A stretch of 15,941 bases of DNA from Paenibacillus sp. UBA6285 (lineage in GTDB: Bacteria; Bacillota; Bacilli; Paenibacillales; Paenibacillaceae). A program made the position numbers and the translations under genes. Each line of letters starts with the position of its first letter. The stretch's first letter is position 1. Below the pieces are notes generated by a model. It made no database searches and was not told where the DNA came from. It saw only the letters and a program-made list of their open reading frames with translations. This document shows, piece by piece, positions 1 through 7,536 of the stretch. The stretch covers positions 19,059 to 34,999 of the forward strand of contig DJUJ01000115.1 in the NCBI GenBank assembly GCA_002438345.1, in the 5' to 3' direction.

Positions 1-1
1 C

Positions 2-718
2 AGGCAGATTTTTAAGGACTATACAGATATCTGCTTTAGAGAAAAGTACTCTTATGATTTATTTGAGGATCTAGCTAATGTCCGTTTAGCGCCAGATATT
101 ATTTTTCAGCTAGACCCGCCAGATCTTCAAAGCGAACCCGAGGATTACATCGTCTTATCCGTCATTAAGCCTTCTGCTAAAGGTCTGAACGGTTTTGACA
201 ACCTCTATTATGAAAAAATGAAAGATCTCGCAATTTATTTCATTGAAAAAGGCTACGCTGTTCATTTCATGTCATTTTGCGAACACGAAGGCGATCCGTT
301 AGCGATTGAAGAAATCCAGAATCTTATGGGTCCCTCCTACGAGGATGCCATTCAAGTGCATTTATATAAAACGAATATGGAAGAGGTCTTGGCCGTTCTA
401 GCCCATTCCAGCTTTATCGTTGCTTCAAGATTCCATGCGATGATCCTGGGCTGGGTGTTGGGTAAACCAGTGTTTCCTGTGGCTTACAGCAAAAAAATGA
501 TCAATGTAATGGAAGATGCCCAGTTCAAAGGGATATATACCGATTTCACTACACTGGAGCAGCTCCAGCCTGCGCAGGTTTTTGAAAGCATGACTACTCA
601 CTACATGGATGTCACACCGCAAGCCAAACATGCCGAGAGACATTTCGAGCATCTGGATACGTATTTATCGCTTTACGAAAGGAGGATACGTTATGAGAGC
701 CAAGCGGAGCATTCTTAA
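2..718 (+). CDS. Polysaccharide pyruvyl transferase family protein (5' truncated)
   Basis: The reading frame is open from the window edge, so the N-terminus is missing; 238 residues are visible. Enzymes of this family (CsaB / PS_pyruv_trans) transfer a pyruvyl ketal from phosphoenolpyruvate onto a sugar of a cell-wall polysaccharide or exopolysaccharide, usually in the cytoplasm. Seen here: a FREKYSYDLF...NVRLAPDIIFQLD segment at the start, typical of the family's central part, and the C-terminal SSFIVASRFHAMILGWVLGKPVFPVAYSKK block, whose SRFH and Y..K residues are the conserved signature. The 3' end overlaps the flippase gene by 26 bp, which points to one operon for building and exporting a surface glycan. 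An internal ATG at 218 is not the start, because family sequence continues upstream of it. The family call is firm; the sugar acceptor cannot be told. Confidence 0.88.
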   Translation, partial: RQIFKDYTDICFREKYSYDLFEDLANVRLAPDIIFQLDPPDLQSEPEDYIVLSVIKPSAKGLNGFDNLYYEKMKDLAIYFIEKGYAVHFMSFCEHEGDPLAIEEIQNLMGPSYEDAIQVHLYKTNMEEVLAVLAHSSFIVASRFHAMILGWVLGKPVFPVAYSKKMINVMEDAQFKGIYTDFTTLEQLQPAQVFESMTTHYMDVTPQAKHAERHFEHLDTYLSLYERRIRYESQAEHS

Positions 719-2240
719 CTTATCCTTTGGACTCGGGAGTCAGCTCATCACGATCATCCTCGGTTTTTTCATACCCAGACTGATTATGGTGAACTATGGC
801 TCAGAGGCCAATGGTTTAATTGCTTCTATTGTACAGATCATTAGTTATTTGGCCCTGCTGGAAGCCGGCGTAGGCGCCGCTTCGATCCAAGCTCTTTATA
901 AGCCGGTAGCTTCGGATGATAAGAACCATATCAACTCTATTCTAGCCGCCACCTCTAGCTATTATAAAAAAACAGGCATTTATTATTTCTTCGCTGTCCT
1001 TCTAATCGCCATTGTGTATCCATTAGTGATCACTTCTGACATCGATCGATTATCGATTATGCTCATTATTTTGCTCACAGGAATGGGCGGAGCGATCAAT
1101 TATTATTTTCAAGGAAAATTCAAAGTGCTGCTCGCTGCAGAGGGAAAAAGTTATGTAGAGACATCTATAGTCACCGTGGCTAACATTCTGAACAATGTGA
1201 TTCGGATCCTGTTATTACTTCAAGGCGTTAACATCATCGCTGTGCAAGCTTCCTATTTCATATTGACCATACTTCAAATCGTCGTCTTCTATATCTATAT
1301 CAATAAGCATTACAAATGGATCAACCTACATCTCAAACCAGACTACGAAGCCATTGGTCAAAAAAATTCCGTGTTAGTCCATGAGATCTCCTACTTGGTG
1401 TTTAGAAATACCGACGTGCTAACCCTGACTATATTTACGAACTTAAAGATCGTCAGCATCTATGTTATGTACAATATGATTTTTACGATTGTAGATAACA
1501 TCGTCCAAACCATAAACGGAAGCGTGAAAGCTGCTCTAGGCCAGAGTTTTCATGAGAGTAAAGAAGCATTCATTAAATTTTATGATGCTTACGAAGTGTA
1601 TTTTATGGGGCTCATTTTCTCGATTCTAACGGTGGCTTATATTCTAATTCTACCTTTTATGAAATTGTATACAGCTGGGGTAAATGACGTGAATTATATC
1701 GATATGTGGCTGCCGATCCTGTTCGTAGTCATCAAATTATTAACCAATGCCAGAGCTTCTTCTAATAATGTGATTACCATCGCCGGACATTTCAAGAACA
1801 CACAGAACCGTTCCATTCTGGAATCCGCCATCAATCTGGTCGCATCTATTGTCTTCGTTATCTTTATGGGGATTTACGGTGTATTGATGGGAACGATAGC
1901 CGCTCTCTTGTACCGCTCCATAGATATTGTGGTCTATGCCAGCAAACATCTGTTGCATCGCAGTCCTTGGGTCACCTTTAGAAGATGGCTCACGAATGCA
2001 TTGATTTTTGTAGGCATTATTCTAATCACCACCGCAATCGACATCCCCATCCATTCCTATGCGGGAATTATGATATGGGGCGTAATTTTAGGAATTGTGA
2101 TCTTGCCTATATATTTCGTTATCGCCTCTTTGATGGAACGGGAAGTATTCCTGTACACGTGGGAGCATCTCCAAAAATATCGATATAAACTCAAAAGTAA
2201 AATTGTAGCTAGACCTAAGGTAAGTGGTTTATCCAAATAA
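693..2240 (+). CDS. Polysaccharide flippase (Wzx/MOP superfamily membrane protein)
   Basis: This 515-residue, very hydrophobic protein has the layout of oligosaccharide/lipid-linked glycan flippases: an N-terminal RAKRSILNLSFGLGSQLITIILGFFIPRLIM segment, then about 12-14 membrane helices, with LLEAGVGAASIQALYKP between early helices. It most likely moves a lipid-linked sugar unit across the membrane for surface polysaccharide assembly. I chose ATG 693 because a strong AAAGGAGG site (about 679-686) sits 6-7 bp upstream; the frame stays open back to 609, but that part lies inside the previous gene and does not look like a flippase N-terminus. It overlaps the pyruvyl transferase gene by 26 bp and is followed 19 bp later by a GT2 gene, so the three are probably co-transcribed and translationally coupled. 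The substrate is unknown. Confidence 0.88.
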   Translation: MRAKRSILNLSFGLGSQLITIILGFFIPRLIMVNYGSEANGLIASIVQIISYLALLEAGVGAASIQALYKPVASDDKNHINSILAATSSYYKKTGIYYFFAVLLIAIVYPLVITSDIDRLSIMLIILLTGMGGAINYYFQGKFKVLLAAEGKSYVETSIVTVANILNNVIRILLLLQGVNIIAVQASYFILTILQIVVFYIYINKHYKWINLHLKPDYEAIGQKNSVLVHEISYLVFRNTDVLTLTIFTNLKIVSIYVMYNMIFTIVDNIVQTINGSVKAALGQSFHESKEAFIKFYDAYEVYFMGLIFSILTVAYILILPFMKLYTAGVNDVNYIDMWLPILFVVIKLLTNARASSNNVITIAGHFKNTQNRSILESAINLVASIVFVIFMGIYGVLMGTIAALLYRSIDIVVYASKHLLHRSPWVTFRRWLTNALIFVGIILITTAIDIPIHSYAGIMIWGVILGIVILPIYFVIASLMEREVFLYTWEHLQKYRYKLKSKIVARPKVSGLSK

Positions 2241-2259
2241 CACATCAGGAGGACTTGAA

Positions 2260-3576
2260 ATGGATCATAGCGAGGTTTTACAGCAAGCCTGTTACGTCTT
2301 TCTAAATGACCTTAATGATGAAATGAACCATTCATCTGCCCTTCAAATGGATGATCAAGAAATAATCCAACAATGCCGCCTTATCATAGATAAAGAACAA
2401 AATGCGCAAACCAAAACCTTTCTAGAAACCTTATCTGAGGTGATCCATGCTTATCTCACAGGGAGAGCTTCAGAGGATGCATTAAGGTTCTATCTGTCAG
2501 AACAATTCAGTATCGTGAACGAAGAAATCGACGGATTAATTCATGGGCTAGTTACAATCAAAAACCAGTCTTCAGATACGGGTATTTCACACCCAGCAGC
2601 TTATTCCTTAGCCGAGCATCCCAAGGTCAGTGTCATCATCACTACTTACAATAGAAAAGCATTCCTATATCAAGCGGTCCAAAGCATCTTAATGCAAGAC
2701 TATCCTCATAAAGAGATCACAGTGATCGACGATTGTTCTACAGATGGTACGGAAGAGTTAATGCATCAAAGCTTCGGAGACGAGACGCAGGTAATCTACA
2801 TGCGGAACGAAAAGAATAGCGGTCCTGGAAATAATCGCCGTAAAGCCTTTGCCGCTCATGGTGATGGTGACTATGTTCTTTTTCTCGATGATGATGACTA
2901 TCTGATTGACATGAATTATTTAAGTAAGGCTGTGGAATTTCATAGTCTCCATCCAGAAATATCATTTGTGGCCGCTAATGTGTTTCTTGAGTATTCCAAG
3001 GTTAAACAACTGAAAATCTCTAATCTGCAGCTTAGCAGTATTATTAAGAAACGCGATTATTTCATGAATTTCGAGAAAAAAGGATACCCAAAGCCAGCCT
3101 CAACTTTAACTACTGTCTTTAAGCGTGAGGCCTTAATGGCTATGGATATCCTGAATATGAACATGGTCAACGATGCTTCTATTTATCTGCGTTCCTTGTT
3201 GGTCGGTGATGCTGGCTTCATAGATACCCTTGCAGGTGTGTATAGATTACACGGGGACAACATTACCTTTAATCTGAGCCAGGGATTCTTAATTGAGAAT
3301 CTGGAGGAAAAGCTGTTGATTAAGAATATGGCCGTTCAGAAATATGGATATAGCGAGCAGGAAATGACCGAATGGTTCAACCATAATGCTTATGATACGA
3401 TCTCATACTATTTATTAAATTCTGCAAAAGACGCTACAGACTTTAAATTCATGTATCACTGGGCCCTTAACCATTGCCCGCCGATCTACAATACATTAAG
3501 AAATGAATTTCGTATGAAGCTTATTAAAAAACAATTATTACGGATTTCGTTACTTCGAACGCTGCTCGGAAGATGA
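2260..3576 (+). CDS. Glycosyltransferase family 2 protein with N-terminal helical extension
   Basis: 438 residues. Residues from about 120 form a GT-A glycosyltransferase domain: HPKVSVIITTYNRKAFLYQAVQSILMQDY, then VIDDCSTDGT, then the metal/nucleotide-sugar site LFLDDDDYLID (about 207-217). It should add a sugar from an NDP-sugar to a growing glycan at the cytoplasmic membrane face. The first ~115 residues are charged and helix-like, without recognised motif, and may be a docking or oligomerisation part. No membrane segment is seen. The start at ATG 2260 is set by a CAGGAGGA site at 2246-2253; a GTG at 2224 in the same frame lies inside the flippase gene and lacks such a site. It is the last gene of the surface-polysaccharide operon, and its 3' end overlaps the opposing aldolase-like gene by 27 bp. 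Confidence 0.88.
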   Translation: MDHSEVLQQACYVFLNDLNDEMNHSSALQMDDQEIIQQCRLIIDKEQNAQTKTFLETLSEVIHAYLTGRASEDALRFYLSEQFSIVNEEIDGLIHGLVTIKNQSSDTGISHPAAYSLAEHPKVSVIITTYNRKAFLYQAVQSILMQDYPHKEITVIDDCSTDGTEELMHQSFGDETQVIYMRNEKNSGPGNNRRKAFAAHGDGDYVLFLDDDDYLIDMNYLSKAVEFHSLHPEISFVAANVFLEYSKVKQLKISNLQLSSIIKKRDYFMNFEKKGYPKPASTLTTVFKREALMAMDILNMNMVNDASIYLRSLLVGDAGFIDTLAGVYRLHGDNITFNLSQGFLIENLEEKLLIKNMAVQKYGYSEQEMTEWFNHNAYDTISYYLLNSAKDATDFKFMYHWALNHCPPIYNTLRNEFRMKLIKKQLLRISLLRTLLGR

Positions 3577-4662
3577 TTCACGCATTAGCTTATCAAGCAG
3601 CAGTAAGAATCCTTTCACCTCTTCTTTAGGGATGTCGGCGTATTTGTCTCCAATACTGATCTCACAATAAGAACTATGGTCTCCTGTTGGTCTTATTGCT
3701 GCGCTTAATCCGATTCCTGTTGCCTCATATAGAGAAGACAGAATCGGTTCAATGCTCTCCCTAGACATTTGAAAATGCATATGAAACATGTTAGAGATAG
3801 GCTCAGTGGGCATAGTAGTCACGGCGTGACATTGATTAACTAAGGCAGCAAGCTCCCTGGCTCCTTCATAATACTGCTGCATCTTATCTACTCTTTGCCG
3901 GTAGTAGTGATCTGAGGAAATAATATATGGATACAGACTGATTAGGTCTCCACCATGACGCCGTTTCCATATCTTCGATTGCTTCGTAAAATCCTCACTG
4001 CCTGCCAGAATCGCGCCTGCAATTCCCCCGATACCTTTATACAGAGAGATATAGACACTATCAAAGAGTGCGCAGATCTCAGCAGCTGTCTTGCCATAAT
4101 AGGGAAGCGTCTCAAGCAATCTTGCGCCATCCAAATGCAGCTTAATTCCCCGAGTACGGCAATGTGCAGAAATCGCTTCAAGCTCCTTATACTCCGGTAA
4201 CTGTCCACCAATCTCGCGCTGCGGCAATTCAAGCAGCAGACAAGCAATATCTTCCTTCATATGTAATACATCATCCAAGGTGATTAGTCGATCCTTGTCC
4301 GCAAGTAGGACAGGCTCGATATGATGCAATTCCTTCAACCCATCCTGCTCATGGATCTCCAAATGACATAAAGGATGATAGGCAACGCTCTTGAGTCCTT
4401 TTTCATCACACCATATTCTTAAGGCGATTTGTTGTGCCATCGTTCCACTCGGAAAGAAGACTGCTGTTTCTTTTCCCAAAAGCTTCGCCATCTCCGACTG
4501 AAAATCCTCGATAACCTTTCCAGAGCCATAAATATCAGATGCTGTACTGTTCTCTACAGCTTCAAAGGCTTCCTTCAAGACTTGAACATCTCTATTCCCA
4601 TGTCCTACGATTCGATAAATCGTTTCATTAAAGGCCTCTTGCACTGATTTTTTTCCGTTCAT
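3550..4662 (-). CDS. Threonine aldolase / beta-eliminating lyase family PLP enzyme
   Basis: A fold-type I PLP enzyme of 370 residues from ATG 4662. Seen: DIYGSGKVIEDFQ and the cofactor-phosphate stretch VFFPSGTMAQQ, the PLP-ring aspartate in HLDGAR (176-181) and the Schiff-base lysine in ISLYKGIGG (K209). Relatives cleave L-threonine or L-allo-threonine to glycine and acetaldehyde, but this branch (SLYKG rather than SLSKG) is mostly uncharacterised, so the substrate is unsure. Two starts are possible: ATG 4662, with GAAGGGG about 10 bp upstream, or TTG 4716, with a weak GATGGGA, which adds 18 residues without family character. I prefer the ATG. The gene faces away from udk across a short shared upstream region and runs into the 3' end of the glycosyltransferase gene, overlapping it by 27 bp. 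Nothing ties it functionally to either neighbour. Confidence 0.85.
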   Translation of the reverse strand: MNGKKSVQEAFNETIYRIVGHGNRDVQVLKEAFEAVENSTASDIYGSGKVIEDFQSEMAKLLGKETAVFFPSGTMAQQIALRIWCDEKGLKSVAYHPLCHLEIHEQDGLKELHHIEPVLLADKDRLITLDDVLHMKEDIACLLLELPQREIGGQLPEYKELEAISAHCRTRGIKLHLDGARLLETLPYYGKTAAEICALFDSVYISLYKGIGGIAGAILAGSEDFTKQSKIWKRRHGGDLISLYPYIISSDHYYRQRVDKMQQYYEGARELAALVNQCHAVTTMPTEPISNMFHMHFQMSRESIEPILSSLYEATGIGLSAAIRPTGDHSSYCEISIGDKYADIPKEEVKGFLLLLDKLMRESSSEQRSK

Positions 4663-4747
4663 TGGTAGAATTGCCCCTTCCGTGTTTGCCTTGTCCCTAA
4701 TATAGACGAATTTCAAAAAATCCCATCTTGATTTTACCCGATCTAAG

Positions 4748-4776
4748 GTGAAAAAACATGAGCGCTGTGCTACAAT
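4748..4776 (+). promoter_or_regulatory. Probable sigma-A promoter of udk
   Basis: GTGAAA (4748-4753, 4 of 6 matches to TTGACA) and TACAAT (4771-4776) are 17 bp apart. Transcription would start near 4783, about 28 nt before the udk start. It is called by sequence match and position only. Confidence 0.55.
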
Positions 4777-4810
4777 ATTGGAATTGCAACGGCAATCTTA
4801 GGGAGGGTTA

Positions 4811-5446
4811 TTGAATCACATGCTCATCATTGGTATCGCCGGCGGCACCGGCTCGGGAAAAACAACCGTAGCCCGCTCCGTCATTGACCGTCTTGGAACG
4901 GGAAAGGTAACTTTCATATCTCAAGATAACTACTATAAGGATCATTCGCACCTCAGCTTCGCTGAACGTGAATCCATTAACTATGATCATCCTTTCGCTT
5001 TCGACAACGAGCTGCTTATTGAGCATCTTAAATGTCTGCGAGAAGATCAGACCGCATATGCACCGGTGTATGACTTCAAAGTTCATGCCCGCTCCACTAC
5101 GGAGACCGTAGAACTGAAACCAAACAATATTGTAATCATCGAGGGACTCCATGTTCTATCCGATGAGAACCTCCGCGATATGCTTGACATCAAAGTCTTT
5201 GTTGATGCTGATCCTGATGTACGCATCCTCCGCCGGGTACTCCGGGATATCGAGGAACGCGGTCGGAGCATTCAGTCGATCCATCATCAATATTTGAGCA
5301 CGGTTAAACCGATGCATGAAGCTTTTATTGAGCCATCCAAAAAATACGCCGATTTGATCATCCCTGAAGGTGGCCATAATGAGGTCGGTATCCAGTTGCT
5401 GTCCATATTGACCGAAAAGCATCTGACGAACGACTGGATGTCCTAA
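4811..5446 (+). CDS. udk: Uridine kinase
   Basis: Phosphorylates uridine and cytidine to UMP and CMP in pyrimidine salvage, in the cytosol. The 211-residue length is the family norm. Seen: Walker A GGTGSGKTT (near residue 11), ISQDNYYKD, the INYDHPFAFD substrate-binding stretch, YDFKVHARSTTE, the Walker B-like IVIIEGLHVL, the RRVLRDIEERGRS lid region and a KKYADLIIPEGG C-terminus. Start: TTG 4811 lies only 4 bp after the GGGAGGG site (4801-4807), while an in-frame ATG at 4820 lies 13 bp after it; neither spacing is ideal and only three residues are at stake. It appears to be a single-gene unit, with its own promoter and a factor-independent terminator at 5475-5503. It is a housekeeping gene between two accessory blocks. 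Confidence 0.95.
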   Translation: MNHMLIIGIAGGTGSGKTTVARSVIDRLGTGKVTFISQDNYYKDHSHLSFAERESINYDHPFAFDNELLIEHLKCLREDQTAYAPVYDFKVHARSTTETVELKPNNIVIIEGLHVLSDENLRDMLDIKVFVDADPDVRILRRVLRDIEERGRSIQSIHHQYLSTVKPMHEAFIEPSKKYADLIIPEGGHNEVGIQLLSILTEKHLTNDWMS

Positions 5447-5474
5447 AGTTCTTAAATATCTAGTTCTAACCCTA

Positions 5475-5503
5475 GCTGTCGAGATTCTCTCGACGGCTTT
5501 TTT
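5475..5503 (+). terminator. Factor-independent terminator after udk
   Basis: A 9-bp stem, GCTGTCGAG with CTCGACGGC (one G-T pair), closes a 5-nt loop and is followed directly by six T residues (5498-5503). It lies 29 bp after the udk stop and separates udk from the next gene cluster. Confidence 0.88.
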
Positions 5504-5700
5504 GCGTGCTCATCCCCAAAGCCGTAATAGATTATTCAAAGAATAAGGATGTTGGTACCTTAGTTCGGATGCTCCGTTATTTCTGTATATTTATTTCACT
5601 ACTAGCCCCATCTTTATATGTAGCTATTTCTTTCTTTGAATCTCTTTTTCGAATATTTTAATCATTGGGCACATTTAAATAGCCATTTTATTGGAAAAAC

Positions 5701-5730
5701 TCGCCATTACAAATCTTCAAACGTTATAAT
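5701..5730 (+). promoter_or_regulatory. Probable promoter of the amidohydrolase/Mur-ligase cluster
   Basis: TCGCCA (5701-5706, 4 of 6 matches) and a perfect TATAAT (5725-5730) are 18 bp apart. Transcription would start near 5737, leaving a leader of only about 20-27 nt before the first gene. Confidence 0.5.
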
Positions 5731-5757
5731 AGTTTTAAAATAACTATGAATAGGTGA

Positions 5758-6408
5758 TTGCATATCTTATCTCTGATCGAAAAGTATGAGTTACAATTCT
5801 CTAATAATAATTATTTTGGCGATATCGGGCTTGACCCCTCCTACTCTATTGTAGAAGGCTCACTTCCTATACTTGTGTCTGCTCCGCATGCCATTAACCA
5901 CTATAGAGAACATGCTGTAAAACCTGCGGACATGTATACAGGTTCTCTTGCACTACTGTTACAAAAGCTCACAAATTGCCACTGTATCTATTCCAATAGC
6001 TTCTCCAAAGAAGACCCTAATTACATCCTTGGCGGAGAATATAAGGCTGCGCTTGGAACACTTGTCAAAGAACATCAAATTAACTTTGTTATAGACTTGC
6101 ATGGTGCCTCTAAGGATAGAGAATTCGATATTGATTTAGGTACATTACACGGAACATCCATACAAGACAATAATATAAATGAAGTCATACGTATCTTTTT
6201 CAATAATGGTATTACCAATGTTCTTCAAAACCACACCTTTTCTGCATCTCATCCCGGAACGATCACTTCGTATTCCGCCAAAGAATTGTTAGTTCAAAGT
6301 ATTCAAATTGAAATTAATCGAAATTATCGCAACCCGAAATCATTTGATTTATTCCAAAAAACCATTCATTCCCTTGAACAAATCATCAATCAATTGGGAG
6401 GCGCCTAA
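5758..6408 (+). CDS. N-formylglutamate amidohydrolase-like protein
   Basis: About 216 residues. Motifs resemble the N-formylglutamate amidohydrolase family, metal-dependent hydrolases that remove formyl or other acyl groups from glutamate-type amides: VSAPHAINHYR (H44), KPADMYTG, the metal-site-like VIDLHGA (H115) and a C-terminal IQIEINRNYR (E185, R188, R191; counted from TTG 5758). No signal peptide is evident. The start is a puzzle. TGA at 5755-5757 closes the frame upstream, so TTG 5758 is the first option, but it sits right against the AGGTGAT Shine-Dalgarno sequence (5752-5758). ATC at 5764 has the proper spacing (about 9 bp). The 1-bp gap to the next gene suggests translational coupling. 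The ligase-rich neighbourhood argues for trimming an amino-acid conjugate rather than histidine breakdown. The family call is fairly firm; the substrate is unknown. Confidence 0.72.
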   Translation: MHILSLIEKYELQFSNNNYFGDIGLDPSYSIVEGSLPILVSAPHAINHYREHAVKPADMYTGSLALLLQKLTNCHCIYSNSFSKEDPNYILGGEYKAALGTLVKEHQINFVIDLHGASKDREFDIDLGTLHGTSIQDNNINEVIRIFFNNGITNVLQNHTFSASHPGTITSYSAKELLVQSIQIEINRNYRNPKSFDLFQKTIHSLEQIINQLGGA

Positions 6409-6409
6409 C

Positions 6410-7522
6410 ATAAATATCGAACAGACCTTCACTATATTGGACAAACAAAGTTATACCGCCCGGGAAGAAATCACGATGAACCCCGATGAGCTGGTCGATT
6501 TAGGCTTAGTCCATCATATCTTTGTCGATCTTGCAGCAGTGAATGGCGCTCAGGTTAGTTGTTTACTTTTATCTAAAAGTGATATCCCAAGAGGCAGTAT
6601 TCAATTATCCAAAAGAGCAAAGGACAAGCTAGGGGACTGCCCCATTACAGGATTAACCATCACTAAACCTGAGTACAACACAATCCTTCGGGGAATTCCT
6701 AAAGTGGACGAGATTGCCAAACCTTATGTCAAAGCATGTCCAACGCTCGTCCGTAAATATTCGAATCATGTCGAACTGATTAATCCTAAGAATGGCTTTC
6801 GGGTTAACCTAACTTTAAAAGAAGATGACACAGCCAAGCCGAATACCCTTTATTTCAACAGATACATCATGTTGTTGCTTGAGACCCATTCTGCTGAGAA
6901 CGATCAATTGATCATTACCCGTGCAAGAACACCTCATCAGCCCACGCCAGGCATACATAAACTTATAAATCTGGGAATCAAACGGCCCTTAACCGCATTA
7001 GGAAACTTTTTCATTGGCAAAAGAGAGCTTACCCTAAGAGTAGGACATCCCTACCCTTTTGATGAGCACCAAAATCTATGCCGAATTCATCCCAATGTTA
7101 GAAAATTGCTGGGCATGGAAGAGACCGATAAAATCGTCATTACCTATAACAACAAACAAATAACCGTCCCCATCTTAGATATAGACACTGAGCACATTGC
7201 CCAGTTAATCAAACTTAATGAGGAGAATGAGCAGCTTAAATTTATCGACAGCCACTTATTTATCGGAATCACCGCTTTGTCACGAAACGAATTAGAAATC
7301 CCTAGTATCGGCACATCGGTTACCGTAAAGAGAAGCATGAACTCCCTATTCTTAAAACACTTAAATAAGCTGGTCTTGCCCGTAATCGCTTTGTTGTTTA
7401 CAGTAGTACAGCTGTATAAGGATTTGAACTGGAGCATCGCTTTGACCGTTGCTATTTCTCTGGTACTACTTCCGATAATCATCTATACAACACTATCTGA
7501 AGAACGTGCAAAAATTAACTAA
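6410..7522 (+). CDS. Uncharacterised protein: beta-rich soluble body plus two C-terminal membrane segments
   Basis: About 370 residues; I do not recognise the family with confidence. The body has two stretches that read like double-psi beta-barrel (CDC48-N / aspartate-decarboxylase-like) modules: RGSIQLSKRAKDKLGD (61-76), and HPYPFDEHQNLCRIHPNVRKLLGMEETDKIVITY further on; this is pattern reading only. The C-terminus holds two hydrophobic helices (about 321-336 and 341-360) and a short charged tail, so the protein is probably membrane-anchored with its body on one side. No enzyme motif is seen. The start is probably ATA 6410: GGAGG (6397-6401) is 8 bp upstream and the previous stop is 1 bp away. 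Later in-frame starts (TTG 6437, ATG 6476) lack a good ribosome site, and the TTG at 6308 lies deep inside the previous gene. It may be a scaffold or membrane partner for the ligases around it. Confidence 0.7.
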   Translation: MNIEQTFTILDKQSYTAREEITMNPDELVDLGLVHHIFVDLAAVNGAQVSCLLLSKSDIPRGSIQLSKRAKDKLGDCPITGLTITKPEYNTILRGIPKVDEIAKPYVKACPTLVRKYSNHVELINPKNGFRVNLTLKEDDTAKPNTLYFNRYIMLLLETHSAENDQLIITRARTPHQPTPGIHKLINLGIKRPLTALGNFFIGKRELTLRVGHPYPFDEHQNLCRIHPNVRKLLGMEETDKIVITYNNKQITVPILDIDTEHIAQLIKLNEENEQLKFIDSHLFIGITALSRNELEIPSIGTSVTVKRSMNSLFLKHLNKLVLPVIALLFTVVQLYKDLNWSIALTVAISLVLLPIIIYTTLSEERAKIN

Positions 7523-7536
7523 ATGGAGCGATTATC

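Larger units (their letters stand above)
5447..5757. other. 311-bp intergenic stretch between udk and the amidohydrolase-like gene
   Basis: It holds the udk terminator near its left end and a probable promoter near its right end. The AT-rich part between about 5504 and 5700 shows no gene, repeat or obvious RNA fold to me. A three-codon ATG reading frame (5746-5757, ending TGA) lies directly upstream of, and in frame with, the next gene. Confidence 0.6.

Noticed and set aside
609..692. Upstream extension of the flippase reading frame
   Set aside because: It lies inside the pyruvyl transferase gene, has no ribosome site, and the strong AAAGGAGG points to ATG 693.
3955..4200. Plus-strand open frame inside the aldolase-like gene
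   Set aside because: Shadow of a well-supported gene on the other strand; no motif, no ribosome site.
5758..6408. HutG of histidine degradation
   Set aside because: No hut genes are nearby and the protein is shorter and divergent; only the family resemblance is kept.
6308..6409. TTG 6308 as start of the orphan membrane protein
   Set aside because: It would overlap the amidohydrolase-like gene by 101 bp in another frame, lacks a ribosome site, and the added residues look like out-of-frame sequence.
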